DNA from: Iris pallida
Taxonomy: Eukaryota > Streptophyta > Magnoliopsida > Asparagales > Iridaceae
Assembly: GCA_029216955.1 (NCBI GenBank)
Contig: JANAVB010042248.1
Span: 1 to 64,000 of the forward strand
DNA length: 64,000 nt
Reading direction: 5' to 3'
Made by a program: the position numbers and the translations under genes. Of the stretch, positions 31,361-42,862 are shown piece by piece. The stretch's first letter is position 1; every line of letters begins with the position of its first letter. Under the pieces are notes generated by a model. That model had not been told where the DNA came from. It searched no databases and worked only from the letters and a program-made list of their open reading frames with translations.

Positions 31361-32405
31361 AATCGGGATCAATATGCATCCGATCCACCTTGATATCGCC
31401 AATGTACCCAGTATAATACAGATGGCGATCGTACAGGTTGGTCTTGATAAGCATATCCTGCAGAGTGAAGATGATGTTGGGCATTGTGCCTGTACAAGCG
31501 CTGTCCTGGAGATCTGCAGGCGAGCTTTCCCCGGTGAGATTGGACTGAGCCAGATATGCGTCGATGTTCTGGAGTGCCTCGCTCAGTGCAACGCGAACAT
31601 CTTTAGAAAGTCTCAGGAGTTCGTGTAGCGATAATTTGGCCGATGTGTTAGCCAATTGTGCCAAGATGTCGAAGTTGTAGTGCCTCTCCAGCCCATGAGG
31701 CGTCTCTCTTCGGAGTGGCTTGTCAAAGCGAGTCTCCTTCGGCCTAGGCTTGTCAATCGTCGAAGGCTGCGAAGGTCCTGGAGCATCAGCAGCTGTCGGT
31801 TGATGATCTTCAGTCGAGTTACCCGGTGTAGGTTGGGATTGTGCACCTGACCGGGTGACGACAGCCGTAGCTTCCTCGACCTCTGTCGAGATTGTGCAGC
31901 ATGATTTGACTTTCCCACTCTTCTTTTTTCTGGTGAAGAGAGGTGCGGATGGAGTTACTTCAGGTACCAGGTCCGGATGGACCCACATGACCTCCCCTCG
32001 TGATGTGATAAGGGCACTATACCAACAGCCTGGTCTCGGGGAGGTAGAAGATTAGCGACCTCCATCCTTGCTCTGGGGACGGACACTACTCCATCTTGAG
32101 TCCTTTTCGGAGGGAAGCTGTCGAATTGTACTGACACCATGTTGGCTGCTATGGTCACCTCTTCGAAATCAATGGCCAACGCCTTAGAATCGATGAGATG
32201 CTGGATGGATCGCTTCAGTTGGCAGCAGTCTTGTGTCGCATGGTGGACATAGAGATGGTAGTGGTAGAACTTGGGGCTCTCCATTTCTGCAGGACGAGGT
32301 TCACGCCTTTGAGGAGGGAGCTGAATTTGACCTCCTTGTATGAGCATGTCCTAGATGGGCTTGACATGGCCGTCCTCGAAGGAATAGGTCATCTGAGGCC
32401 ACTAC
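31356..32405 (-). pseudogene. Element C gag C-terminus and pre-protease region
   Basis: Downstream part of gag after the SIRE insertion: MESPKFYHYHLYVHHATQDC and IQHLIDSKALAIDFEEV match element B's gag end (HYHQYVYHSTQDF). A Ser/Thr/Pro-rich stretch then leads to the protease (31356). Two TAGs occur within the first ~25 codons next to the SIRE boundary. The YHYH...HATQDC motif resembles a zinc-finger-like knuckle. Confidence 0.8.
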
Positions 32406-32880
32406 TGTAGAACCCTAGAGGGGGGTGAATAGGGTAATAAAAAATAACTAGTGCAACAGAAGCAATATATGACAAATAAAAGTAAAGAGTGAGAAGATCA
32501 AACACAAGATGTATCCTGGTATCCTCGCTTGAGGCATTCCAGTCCCGGAACTCTCTCCGGCTTAAATCCACTATTTAGTCAAATAGTACACACGAGTTTG
32601 GATCCGAAGAACTCGCCAACTTCAACATGAGTTTGGATCTGAAGACTCGCCAACTTCTACACACGAGTTTTCTTACGAAGGCTCGCCAACTTCAAACAAA
32701 TGAGAAGAGAAACTTGTTGATCTTCTAACACGTGAAGGTCAAAATTTGCAACTCTTAAATACTCTATCACTTTGGGAGAGGATGATAATTAAAAGCTTGA
32801 AGAGTATTAATGGTGGAGCTCTTGGTTGTTGAAAAATTTATGGCAAGAGTTGGTAAAGTCCTCAAGAGAGAGAGAGCTTT

Positions 32881-32888
32881 CTTTTATA
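32881..32888 (-). promoter_or_regulatory. TATA box of SIRE 1 LTR
   Basis: TATAAAAG on the minus strand about 50 bases downstream of the palindromic array. The other LTR has the same box at 41342-41349. Confidence 0.6.
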
Positions 32889-32934
32889 GAGAAACCAAGA
32901 GTTGGAGGCATTTAATGCTTCTGAATACAGGCAG

Positions 32935-33432
32935 ACCGGCATGCCGTCGGTATGCAGCGACATACCGTCGGTATACAGGCCAAATAGTAACGGTCATATT
33001 AATGACCGTTTGAGAGCATTAAATGCGGCCATTAATACTAGTCAGAGCAATTCAAAAACCAAATATTTGAAACTCGGTATACCGCCGGTATGCCGGAGCA
33101 TGCCACCGGTATGCCGACAATTTGTCACAGCAAGTTTTAGGTTGCTAAAAACGGTATACCGTCGGTATGCCGGAGCATGCCGTCGGTATGCCGACAATTT
33201 GTCACAGCAACTTTTGGGTCGCTAAAAACGGTATACCGTCGGTATACCGGAGCATGCCGTCGGTATGCCGATAATTTGTCACAGCTACTTTCTGGACACA
33301 AAAATCGGTATACCGCCGGTATGCCGAAGCATGTCGCCGGTATGTCGACAATTCGTCACAGCAACTTTCTAGACTCTGAAAACGGTATACCGCCGGTATG
33401 CCGAAGCATGCTGCCGGTATGCCGCTCTGTAG
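32935..33432 (-). repeat. Palindromic ~78-base array in U3 (3' LTR)
   Basis: Between four and five head-to-tail units. Each has CGGTATACCG(C/T)CGGTATGCCG, then GAGCATGCCG(T/C)CGGTATGCCG, then ACAATTTGTCACAGCAACTT. Within a unit CGGTATACCG and GGCATGCC are self-complementary. The array lies immediately upstream of the TATA box in the direction of transcription. Confidence 0.9.
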
Positions 33433-33703
33433 GTATTTGATTTTTGACTTGTTCTTTTTACTTGTCATCCGTCCTTAGGTGTTTACAGATATACCAAGAC
33501 TTGTACAGACACGAAGACTCTAAGCAGGAGGACGCCATCTTATGCAAGGAGCGCAGGTAGCTTCTTCAATCTTCGATGCGAAGGATGGATGCTCTTGAAC
33601 GGAAAGACTTTATGAGTTGAGCTTCTGAGAGGATATGTATCTGAAGACGCAGAAAATTAAACTCCGAAGATGCTGTTAATAATCAAAATAAAATGTGCCA
33701 ACA

Positions 33704-33720
33704 ATCTCCCCCATTTTGAT
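33704..33720 (-). other. Polypurine tract of SIRE 1
   Basis: ATCAAAATGGGGGAGAT on the minus strand, directly before the LTR start TGTTGG. AATGGGGGAGATTGTTGG is the typical SIRE junction. Confidence 0.9.
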
Positions 33721-34144
33721 AATTGACAAAATAGAGAGAAAGCATCTTCAGGGAGTAACTCCCCCGTAGGAAGACAACTCCCCCTCAATACGTTTTCTCC
33801 CCCTTTGTCACTTAGTCAAAGATGGAAAAACAAATATTGTAAAAAAAATTGCAATAATGAGAACAAGAGTATAGAATAAACAGCATGTATTTATATATGA
33901 AAGTGATAGCTTAATACATGCAAGATGTTAATTACTACAAAAGACAAATAAAACGACTCTCCCCACGAGAGTCTGATAACAAGAGATAAACATAACCCAA
34001 GTCCCCGAAGGACTGCAAAGTACTAGGATCAACCACACAAAGGTCCCCGAAGGACCGTAAAAGACAGAAATAAAAACAAACAAACACACATAACTAAACC
34101 ACACATTATTCTAGACCATCACCCAAAGGGAAGACACCCCTACT

Positions 34145-35339
34145 CGTCCGTCGGATCGTCACCACCATCCTGAGCTTGCTGAAAGGCACCATAAGGATCA
34201 ATGCCGTCCGGGTACATGAACACATAGGCATTGGGATCAGAGAAGCGCGAACCCTAGTACATAGGATCTTGGAGATTGAGATCCAGATACATGTCCCGGT
34301 CTTGTATGGTGCGCTGGATAAAGTAAGCTTGATCATAAAAATGGGCTTGAATCAGATTCCCAAGGCCACGAGTATGGGCCCTCATCTATTCCTCTGCCTG
34401 GGCCATGCGCATGTCGAAGTGCTGCTGAGTCAGCGGCATGTACCGGCCGGAAGCAGGAGGAGTAGATGCGGGAGCAGCATGAGTGGATGCCGGTTGCTCT
34501 TGAGAAGACGAGGCCCGTGAAGTAGAGGTGCCACTAAGAGAACGGAAAACAGCAAGATAGGAAGGGATGCCATCCGAGGAGCAAAGAGATAGATCAACTT
34601 GTCGGGCTTCCAGAAGGAGAGTGATAAGGGAGCCGTAGTAGAGGTTCTGCTTTTCCGCGGGCATGACACGCCGGAAGAGAAGAAGGAGAGTCTTCGGAAA
34701 GGAGAAGGGCTTCTGAGCATAAAGATAATACATGCAGACGAGGGCATCGCCGATAATGGCGTCGTAGTTCCCGTCCTTAGGAAAGAGTGTATAGCACATA
34801 ATCCTATGGAGTTCGTAGTAAAACGGCTCCAGCTGTGCAGAGAGGGCCGGGATGACAGGAGGGTTGGAGCCCTTGCAGATGATACGGCAGAACTCGTCGA
34901 AGGATGACGTCGCCGAGGAGTGAAGAGCAACCAAGGATGGCAAGGCTTCCCCTTTGTCCGGGATGCCGAGGATGTGCCCGATGTCCCGAGACGTGAGACG
35001 AAAGTGACGATCATTTACCATGGACTGAATGACGGGGTGGTCATCGTCCGGGACCAAGTTGTAATAGAATAGATGGACGGCAGCGGGGTAGACGGGTATT
35101 TGATGCCGAAGGAGAGAGGAGAGTCCGGCCTCGTCAAACAAGGAGACGTGACCGGGGAAGAGGTTACAATTTATTGCTAGTCCCTTGAAAACATTGTGAT
35201 GAACGAAGTGTTGGAACCAAAGCTCGGCCGCCAAGGAATTGGTAAAGACCCGTTGGTCATACCCGTGAGGTTGAGCCACCGGAATGAAAGGGTTGAAGAA
35301 AGAGGAGGAGGAGGAGCAGGGACGCTTCGGATTTGCCAT
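34145..35339 (-). pseudogene. Extra ORF downstream of pol in SIRE 1
   Basis: A 317-codon open frame (34386-35339) starting MANPKRPCSSSSSFFNPF, in the same sense as pol. After a TAG it continues in frame with one further stop to DDPTDE near 34145, so the intact protein would be about 400 residues. The N-terminal two thirds is globular (VFTNSLAAELWFQHFVHHNV, RLTSRDIGHILGIPDKGE, FEFYYEL-like) and resembles the putative plant transposon protein domain seen in other retroelement ORFs. The C-terminal part is Ser/Ala/Pro-rich and then Gln/Asp-rich. No signal peptide or transmembrane helix is visible, so it does not look like the env-like ORF of classic SIRE1. Function unknown. Confidence 0.7.
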
Positions 35340-35699
35340 AGAGGAAGGTTAGGGTTTTGGAGAAGATGATAGAGGAGTAGGGAGAAGAGATAGAAGAGAA
35401 AGGGTTTTAATAGAGGAGGGAGATGAAATGATGGATTTGAATTTTAGGGTGGGTTGGGAACGGATGTGGAGGGAGTAAATGAGGGGATAGGAAAAGGTAG
35501 TGGGTTAGAAATAAGGAAGGTGGAGTAAAAAGAGAAGAAATGGAGGAGGTGAAGAGATGGGTATTAAATGTGATGGGATGTTGAGAAGTTGAAGGAAGAG
35601 AGAGTAATTAATAGGGAAGAGATGGATGTGATGAATTTAATGATGGTTGAGAGGAATAAAGGAAGAGAGAAATAAAGTAGGCCCAGAGCTATTTTTGAA

Positions 35700-35845
35700 A
35701 TCCTGTCCGCCTCCATCCGGCATACCGGCGGTATGCCGACGTGTACCGACGGTATGCCGAGTTTCGAAACAGAACCTAATTCTGAAACGAAAAACGGCAT
35801 GCCGCCGGTATACCGCTGTATACCATCGGTGTGCCGACCGAGAGG
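35700..35845 (-). repeat. Second cluster of the palindromic SIRE motif
   Basis: GGCATACCGGCGGTATGCCG, TACCGACGGTATGCCG, GGCATGCCGCCGGTATACCG and variants. These are the LTR-array motifs, here between pol and the extra ORF and upstream of that ORF in the transcription direction. Confidence 0.85.
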
Positions 35846-35869
35846 GATTATGGATCAAAGGATAAAATG

Positions 35870-37511
35870 CCTAATTCACGGCAAAGGAAGGTGAAGCGAT
35901 CTTCCGGGAGCGGTTTGTTGAAAATATCGGCTAACTGATAGGTAGTACTAATAAATTCAAGACGAATATCTCCTTTTGTTGATGGTCACGAAGAAAATGG
36001 TGTCTAATTTTAATGTGCTTCGTGCGTGAGTGACAAATCGGATTTTTCGTGAGATTGATTGAGCTAGTGTTATCACATTTAATAGGGGTGCAAGAATAAG
36101 AAATGCCATAATCTAAAAGTGTTTGTGACATCCAAAGAATTTGTGCACAACAACAACCAGCCGCAATATACTCGGCCTCAGTGGTGGAAAGAGCAACAGA
36201 ATTTTGTTTCTTACTAAACCACGATACCAAAGACTTCCCGAGGAATTGACATGTGCCACTAATACTTTTTCGGTCAATCTTGCATCCGGCAAAATCCATA
36301 TCCGAAAAGCCGTGAAGCTCAAAGGATGAGGATTTCAGATACCAAAGACCCATGTTAATGGTGCCTTTGAGATAACGAAAAATGCGCTTAACGGCACACA
36401 AGTGTGATTCCTTTGGATTGGCTTGATATCGTGCACACAAGCAAACACTAAACATGATATCAAGACGGCTAGCAGTTAAATAAAGTAAGCTACTGATCAT
36501 ACCTCTATACTTACGAATGTCGACCGATGTGCCGTCTTCATCATTGTCAAGCTTTGTCGTTGTGGCCATAAGAGTCCTTATTCATTTGGATGAGTCAAGG
36601 TTGAAACGCTTGAGGAGGTCCTTTATATATTTTGCTTGATTGATGAAGGTTCCTTTGGGTCCTTGTTTGATTTGTAACCCCAAGAAGAAGAAAAGTTCAC
36701 CCATCATACTCATTTCAAACTCTTCCTGCATAACTTTAGCAAATTCTACACAAAGTGTGTTGTTAGTAGAACCAAAAATAATATCATCGACATAAATTTG
36801 GACCAATAAGAGAGTGCCATTATGGGATTTAATAAAAAGTGTTGTGTCAACTTTCCCCTTTGAAAAATTGTGAGAAACAAGAAAAGAGCTAAGGCGCTCA
36901 TACCAAGCACGGGGAGCTTGTTTGAGGCCATAAAGGGCTTTGTGAAGTTTGAACACGTGATTAGAAAATTGAAAATCTTCAAAGCCGGGAGGATGTTTAA
37001 CATAAACTTCCTCTTTAATAATACCATTTTGAAAAGCACTCTTAACATCCATTTGAAAGAGCTTAAAGTCATTAAAACAAGCAAAAGCACAAAGCATACG
37101 AATGGATTCAAGCCATACAACCGGAGCATAGGTTTTGTCGTAGTCAATGCCTTCCTCTTGGTTATAGCCTTGAGCAACCAATCGGGCTTTGTTACGAGTC
37201 ACTAACCCATCTTCATTAAGTTTGTTACGAAACACCCATTTTGTTCCAATAATGGGATGATTGCTAGGTTTTGGGACAAGTTCCCAAACCTTATTTCGCT
37301 CGAATTGATTTAGCTCCTCTTGCATAGCTATCATCCAAAACTCATCAAGAAAAGTATCATTAACATTTTTAGGCTCTATTTGAGAGATAAAAGCCACATT
37401 TGCACAAAGATCACGAGTGGCGGATCTAGTGCTAACACTGGAGGAAGGATCCCCAATGATAAGCTCCTTAGGATGATTGGTGACAAATCTCCATTCTTTT
37501 GGGAGATCCTT
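35870..37511 (-). pseudogene. SIRE 1 reverse transcriptase and RNase H
   Basis: A Copia reverse transcriptase: NKVWELVPKPSNHPIIGTKW, FQMDVKSAFQNGIIKEEVYV, ALYGLKQAPRAWYERL and catalytic IYVDDIIFGSTN near 36780. A stop at 36579 is followed by YRGMISSLLYLTASRLDIMF and RNase H (VALSTTEAEYIAA, HIKIRHHFLRDH). The end changes frame near 35950, after which LADIFNKPLPEDRF continues in another frame to about 35870. The motifs are well preserved, but stops and the frame change abolish function. Confidence 0.92.
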
Positions 37512-38519
37512 TTAAGGAGGCTCGAGAGGAGGAGACTCTTTTGATGGAGTCACAACTTCATTGTTAGATAAAGAAGGACGATCTTTAATAGTGGAGTTCT
37601 CCAATCCAAACGAGATGTCATCAATATCCTCGGAAGAGGAGAATGTAGAAGAGTTAAGTTCATTAAAAGAGACATTGATTGACTCTTTGACAACAAGACT
37701 TCTTTTGTTAAAAACACGAAAACCTTTACTATGAGTAGAGAATCCAAGGAATATTCCTTCATAGGCTTTTTCTTCAAACTTGCCTAGGTTATCCTTGGTA
37801 TTCAAAATAAAACAATTGCAACCAAAAACTTTGAAATATTCAATAGAGGGAATTTTGTCAAACCAAAGCTCATAAGGAGTCTTCTTAGAAATAGGTCTAA
37901 TCAAGACCCTATTAATAACATGACATGTCGTATTAACGGCTTCCGCCCAAAAATATTGGGGGAGCTTATATTGGTTTAACATAACCCGGGCCATATCGCC
38001 AAGGGTTATATTCTTTCTCTCCACAACACCATTTTGTTGAGGAGTCCGGGGACAAACAAAATCATGTCCAAAACCATTTTTTTCACAAAATCTTTTGAAA
38101 TAGGCATTATCAAATTCTCCTCCATGATCACTTCTAATTTTGTTAATAGAAAAACCTTTCTCATTTTGAACACGTTTACAAAAGGCAACAAATTCACGAA
38201 AAGTATCACTTTTGCAATCAAGAAAAATAATCCAAGTAAATCTTGAAAAATCATCAACTAAAACAAAAGCATAATGCTTGCCTCCAAGGCTAGCAACTCT
38301 ACTAGGCCCAAAAAGATCCATATGGATAAGTTGAAGGGGTCTAGAAGTACTCACAGAGTTGATTGATTTGAAGGAAGACTTTGTTAACTTACTCTTCTCG
38401 CATTCTTCACATACCATATCCTTTTTGAATGGGATACTTGGGAGTCCTCTTACGAGCTTCTTGGTAGCAAGACGAGAGATGGTATCCATGTTGGTGTGTC
38501 CAAGCCTCATGTGCCAAAG
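37512..38519 (-). pseudogene. SIRE 1 integrase
   Basis: 332 open codons starting at MRLGHTNMDTISRLATKKLV (GAG-pre-integrase). The zinc-binding ECEKSKLTKSSF follows, then the core: HMDLFGPSRV (Asp), IRSDHGGEFDNAYF (Asp) and PQQNGVVERKN (Glu), so the DDE triad is visible. Then comes the Copia C-terminal region (KVFGCNCFILNTKDN, KAYEGIFLGFSTHSKGFRV). It is bounded by a TAG at its upstream end (TGG to TAG before LWHMRLGH) and a TAA at 37512. Confidence 0.93.
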
Positions 38520-38940
38520 CTAACTCTCATCATTTTTAGCAACTAAGCACCTGTCATTGTTAGTGTCTTCAACAAGATATAAAACATAGATATTGTTTTC
38601 TCTAATTCCTTCATAAACAATACATCCATTAGAACTATCGGTAATGAAGCATTTGAGCTTAACAAACTTAATATCATAACCATTATCGGTAAGATGACTA
38701 ATACTAAGAAGATTGTGTTTAAGGTTAGTAACAAGACACACATTCTTAATACAAGGATAAGTAGGCGAACCTATATTACCATTCCCTATAATGTGACCTT
38801 TGAGATTGTTACCAAAAGAGACGTGTCCTTCCTTCTTCATCGATAGCGTTGTAAATAATGAAGCATCCCCGGTCATGTGTTGTGAACAACCGCTATCGAG
38901 AATCCACTTGCTTCTAGCATGAGAAGGACTCTTCACCTAC
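38520..38940 (-). pseudogene. SIRE 1 protease
   Basis: ARSKWILDSGCSQHMTGD contains the DSG active site of the Copia aspartic protease. It continues through VSFGNNLKGHIIGNGNIG and LKHNLLSISHLTDNGYDIKF to a stop at 38520. The junction with gag (38940-39048) is frame-broken. Confidence 0.9.
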
Positions 38941-39048
38941 AACATAAGTTGAAGATGAACATTTTGGTACCCATGATCTTATGGGTCCTTGAGGGTTAGT
39001 CTTAGGAACCCACATAAAAACTTTCTTGTCAACAAGTTTCCTTGTATG

Positions 39049-40815
39049 TCAATAATTGGTCGTATGTCCATGCAAGCTACAGTAATTGCAAATCATAGAG
39101 GATTTAGAAGAAGATATGTGAGAATCATGCATGTGTGAATCTCTAGTGCGAGGAGCTCTAGCATTAGTATTGTGATGATGATAATAAAAAGCATGATGCA
39201 AAGTGTTTTTCTTAATAAAAGGTCCTTTTCTTGTGTTAGGAAAGTATTTGTGTGTAGTGTTCATATATGAAGAATGCCTAGCATTGTGGTGAGTGTGGAG
39301 ATGTCTAGGAGCATGCATGTGAGTAGTGTCCTTATTACCAAATTTTTTACACTGCAAAAGAATATCATTATACTTAATAGAAGTGTCATATTCTCTCCTA
39401 TTAGCATCTTGAACTTTGTGCATAGCAAATTCATAAGAGCTTCTCATGGATTGAATTTTATCATCCTTTTTCTTGATGGTGTTAAGAGATTCTTGAAACT
39501 TGAGTCGCAAGGACTCTATTTCATCCGTGTCAGAAGCAGGAGATTTTTCCTTCACATCAATAACGATGCTTGAGAGCCTCTCTACTTCAAGTTGAAGAGC
39601 TTCAACCTCTTTAAAAGATTTCTTGTATTTATTCCGAACACCTTTGTGTTCTTCATGCAATTCAAGAATAGCTTTTTCCAAATCATCATAGGTAAGAGTG
39701 TTTAAGGAGAAATCATCAAGTACCTCATCGGTTGCTATGAGACAGACGTTGGCATTGTGTTCGCACTCCTTGTCGTTGTCGGAGTCGCTCGCGTCGCTTT
39801 CACACCAAATGCTTGTGTTGGCGAACTTTCTGGAGGATGAGCTTCTCTTGCTAGGCTTCTCATACTTGCTTGAGTCTTTTCTTATCATCGGACAATCCCT
39901 CTTGATATGTCCTGGTCTTCTGCATTGATAGCAAGCCAGATCTTCTTCGTTGTCCCGTCTGAAGCGGTTGGCTTTATTGAATTTCAGGAACTTCTGGAAG
40001 TGCTTAGCTGTGAGAGATATTTCTTCATCGTCGTCTGACTTATTGTCGTCGAAGCTATCCTTGGAGTAGGACTTAGTCGCTTTGAGAGCAAGAGATTTCT
40101 TCTTTTCTTTGGTCTTCTCCTTCTCCTTCTCTTGTATGGAGGATTCCTCTTGATCCTTCATATCGAGCTCGTGAGTTATCAGCTTACCCATGAGGGTCTC
40201 AAGGTTCAAAACTGTTAGATCGTTCCCCTCAATGATTGCGATAGCTTTAGGACTCCAAATTTTCGTCAATCCTCTAAGAATTTTTCTGATCTTTTCATGA
40301 ACAGGATATTCCTTACCAAGAGAAGAGATAGGGTTAATAATGTCACCAAAGCGAGTAAACATGCAAGTAATTGAATCATCATGCTTCATTTTAAAGGACT
40401 CATATTCTTGCGTGAGTCTACTAATCTTGGATTCCTTCACTTGTGAAGTTCCCTCGTGTGTGACTTCAAGTAACTTCCAAATCTCATTGGAAGTCTTGCA
40501 AGTAGAGATTCGATTGAATTCACTACTGTCGAGAGCACAATAAAGAGCATTCATTGCCTTGGCATCTAGACTCGCAAGCTTCTTGGTGTTTTCAGTAAGC
40601 GTGTCCCAAAGGATGTCAGAAGCAAGATCCTCAATAACTCTGGAAGGAGTAGGAAGACCATTTATCACGTACTCCCATAAATCAAAATCTATGGACTTCA
40701 GATAAATGCTCATCCTAATCTTCCAGTAGTTATAGTTGGTTCCATCAAATAGGGGAGGCCTATTTGTGGAGTGTCCTTCATTGTGGAAGGTGTTGATACT
40801 AGGGTTAGAGGCCAT
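39049..40815 (-). CDS. SIRE 1 gag (open)
   Basis: A 588-codon open frame. It starts MASNPSINTFHNEGHSTNRP, then the UBN2-type capsid (FDGTNYNYWKIRMSIYLKSI to about residue 200, with FESFKMKHDDSI-like region), a Lys/Glu-rich linker and a CCHC zinc knuckle CYQCRRPGHIKRDC near residue 297. An acidic segment, a long coiled coil (about residues 375-470) and a His/Thr-rich end with a second CNYCSLHGHTTNY knuckle follow. The stop falls inside that second knuckle where Cys would be expected (NY-stop-HTRK), so translation is cut short by what looks like a mutation. The capsid part itself is uninterrupted. Confidence 0.88.
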   Translation of the reverse strand: MASNPSINTFHNEGHSTNRPPLFDGTNYNYWKIRMSIYLKSIDFDLWEYVINGLPTPSRVIEDLASDILWDTLTENTKKLASLDAKAMNALYCALDSSEFNRISTCKTSNEIWKLLEVTHEGTSQVKESKISRLTQEYESFKMKHDDSITCMFTRFGDIINPISSLGKEYPVHEKIRKILRGLTKIWSPKAIAIIEGNDLTVLNLETLMGKLITHELDMKDQEESSIQEKEKEKTKEKKKSLALKATKSYSKDSFDDNKSDDDEEISLTAKHFQKFLKFNKANRFRRDNEEDLACYQCRRPGHIKRDCPMIRKDSSKYEKPSKRSSSSRKFANTSIWCESDASDSDNDKECEHNANVCLIATDEVLDDFSLNTLTYDDLEKAILELHEEHKGVRNKYKKSFKEVEALQLEVERLSSIVIDVKEKSPASDTDEIESLRLKFQESLNTIKKKDDKIQSMRSSYEFAMHKVQDANRREYDTSIKYNDILLQCKKFGNKDTTHMHAPRHLHTHHNARHSSYMNTTHKYFPNTRKGPFIKKNTLHHAFYYHHHNTNARAPRTRDSHMHDSHISSSKSSMICNYCSLHGHTTNY

Positions 40816-40855
40816 GGATCACTCAAAGGGTGTAAATCCAAATCAAGAGAACAAA

Positions 40856-40867
40856 GCTCTGATACCA
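40856..40867 (-). other. Primer binding site of SIRE 1
   Basis: TGGTATCAGAGC on the minus strand, two bases (AT) after the LTR end GGGTTCTACA. It is complementary to the 3' end of initiator Met tRNA. Confidence 0.9.
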
Positions 40868-40869
40868 AT

Positions 40870-42164
40870 TGTAGAACCCTAGAGGGGTGAATAGGGTAAT
40901 AAAAAATAACTAGTACAACAGAAGCAATATATGACAAATAAAAGTAAAGAGTGAAAAGATCAAACATAAGATGTATCCTGGTATCCTCGCTTGAGGCAAT
41001 CCAGTCCCAGAACTCTCTCCGGCTTAAATCTACTATTTAGTCAAATAGTACACACGAGTTTGGATCCGAAGAACTCGCCAACTTCAACACGAGTTTGGAT
41101 CCGAAGACTCGCCAACTTCTACACACGAGTTTTCTTACGAAGGCTCGCCAACTTCAAACAAATGAGAAGAGAAACTTGTTGATCTTCTAACACATGAAGA
41201 TCGAAATTTACAACTCTTAAATACTCTATCACTTTGGGAGAGGATGACAATTAAAAGCTTGAAGAGTATTAATGGTGGAGCTCTTGGTTGTTGGAAAATT
41301 TATGCAAGAGATGGTAAAGTCCTCAAGAGAGAGAGGGATTTCTTTTATAGAGAAACCAAGAGTTGGAGGCATTTAATGCTTCTGAATACAGGCAGACCGG
41401 CATGCCGTCGGTATGCAGCGGTATACCGTCGGTATACCGGCCAAATAGTAACGGTCATATTAATGACCGTTTGAGAGCATTAAATGTGGCCATTAATGCT
41501 AGTCAGAGCAATTCAAAAACCAAATATTTGAAACTCGGTATACCGTCGGTATGCCGGAGCATGCCGCCGGTATGCCGACAATTTGTCACAGCAAGTTTTA
41601 GGTTGCTAAAAACGGTATACCGTCGGTATGCCGGAGCATGCCGTCGGTATGCCGACAATTTGTCACAGCAATTTTTGGGTCGCTAAAAATGGTATACCGT
41701 CGGTATGTCGGAGCATGTCGTCGGTATGCCGACAATTTGTCACAGCAACTTTTTGGACACAAAAATCGGTATACCGCCGGTATGCCGAAGCATGCCGCCG
41801 GTATGCCGACAATTCGTCACAGCAGCTTTCTAGACTCTGAAAACGGTATACCGCCGGTATACCGAAGCATGCCGCCGGTATGCCGCTCTGTAGGTATTTG
41901 ATTTTTGACTTATTTTTTTTACTTGTCATCCGTCCTTAGGTATTTACAGATATACCTAGACTTGTACAAACACGAAGACTCTAAGCAGGAGGACCCCATC
42001 TTATGCAAGGAGCGCCGGTAGCTGCTTCAATCTTCGATGCGAAGGATGGATGCTCTTGAACGGAAAGACTTTATGAGTTGAGCTTCTGAGAGGATATGTA
42101 TCTGAAGATGCAGAAAGCTAAACTCCGAAGATGCTGTTAATAATCAAAATAAAATGTGCCAACA
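40870..42164 (-). repeat. 5' LTR of SIRE element 1
   Basis: 1295 bp, TG...CA-bounded, collinear with 32406-33703. It carries the same U3 palindromic array (41395-41890) and TATA box (41349-41342). It is followed on the right by the ACTAC duplicate. Confidence 0.95.
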
Positions 42165-42165
42165 A

Positions 42166-42862
42166 CTACTTCTCTGCCGGCTTCGGTTCAGGATTCAGAG
42201 CTGTCGCGACCACCATAGCTTGTTTGCCCTTGTTGTCTCGATTGTTGGAGGGGTTACCACCATTGTTGCTATTGGTGTTAGGGCGTTTGCCCTTATCCTC
42301 TCCTTCCGATACGTGCAATCCCTGTTGGCGAGCTTTCTTCAACTTGTCTTTTGTGCTAGTAGCGCTGATAAAGAAAGTCTTCCAATCCTTAAACTGACTT
42401 TCGCCCATCCAGAGGCTGATCGTGGGAAGCAGCCTCTTTTGGTAAATTTCAATTAAGGAGGAATCCAGGTTACCGGAAGGCAACTTCATCACGGTTTGGC
42501 GAAACCGCTCGATATAGTTCTTTTTCTCCCTGAACAACGTCCATGAGGGTGGACATTGTCACAGCTTGTCCTATTTTATAGAACCTCTCCAGGAACATAC
42601 GTTTGAAGCCAACGAAGGAATGGATGCAGTTGTCCGGCAAGTTGCGGTACCAGTCGAAGATGACACCCTTCAGTGCTCCAATGAACAACCGTGTAAGGAT
42701 GGCGTCGTCATAAGGCAGATGGTCGGTTGTGACTTCGAAGTAGGTGATGTACCTACTTGCAGATGTCTTCTCATCATACGGATTGATGTTGAATGGTTTA
42801 TATCTTGGTGGGAAGGGCACATCTCTCCATGCAGCAGGATACGGTTGTCGTATCCTGAGGTC
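42166..42862 (-). pseudogene. Element C gag, capsid core
   Basis: The first block is 42862-42470 (PFPPRYKPFNINPYDEKTSA, IGALKGVIFDWYRNLPDNCI, KRMFLERFYKIGQAVTMSTL). A frame change near 42510 leads to a second block (YIERFRQTVMKLPSGNL, LWMGESQFKDWKTFFISAT) down to the SIRE insertion. These align with element B's gag core (YEWFCSLSDDCIS, DRFYVGGMNMTMSTL). A frameshift and a stop inactivate it. Confidence 0.85.

Larger units (their letters stand above)
32406..33703 (-). repeat. 3' LTR of SIRE element 1
   Basis: 1298 bp. On the minus strand it starts TGTTGGCACATTTTATTTTG right after the polypurine tract and ends GGGTTCTACA. U3 carries the palindromic ~78-base array (32935-33432), and a TATAAAAG box lies at 32888-32881. 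Repeated GAGTTTGGATC(C/T)GAAGA and ACTCGCCAACTTC units occur in the R/U5 part. Confidence 0.95.
32406..42164 (-). mobile_element. SIRE-type Copia element 1 with extra ORF
   Basis: A 9759-bp complete element in minus orientation. LTRs are 32406-33703 and 40870-42164, and ACTAC duplicates flank it (32401-32405, 42165-42169). The primer site TGGTATCAGAGC (initiator Met tRNA) is at 40867-40856. The order gag, protease, integrase, reverse transcriptase, RNase H, extra ORF and polypurine tract is that of the SIRE/Maximus lineage. At least four stops and a frameshift interrupt pol. The LTRs differ by about 3-4% over the first 250 bases I compared, so insertion was fairly recent but not current. It interrupts element C's gag. 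Confidence 0.95.
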
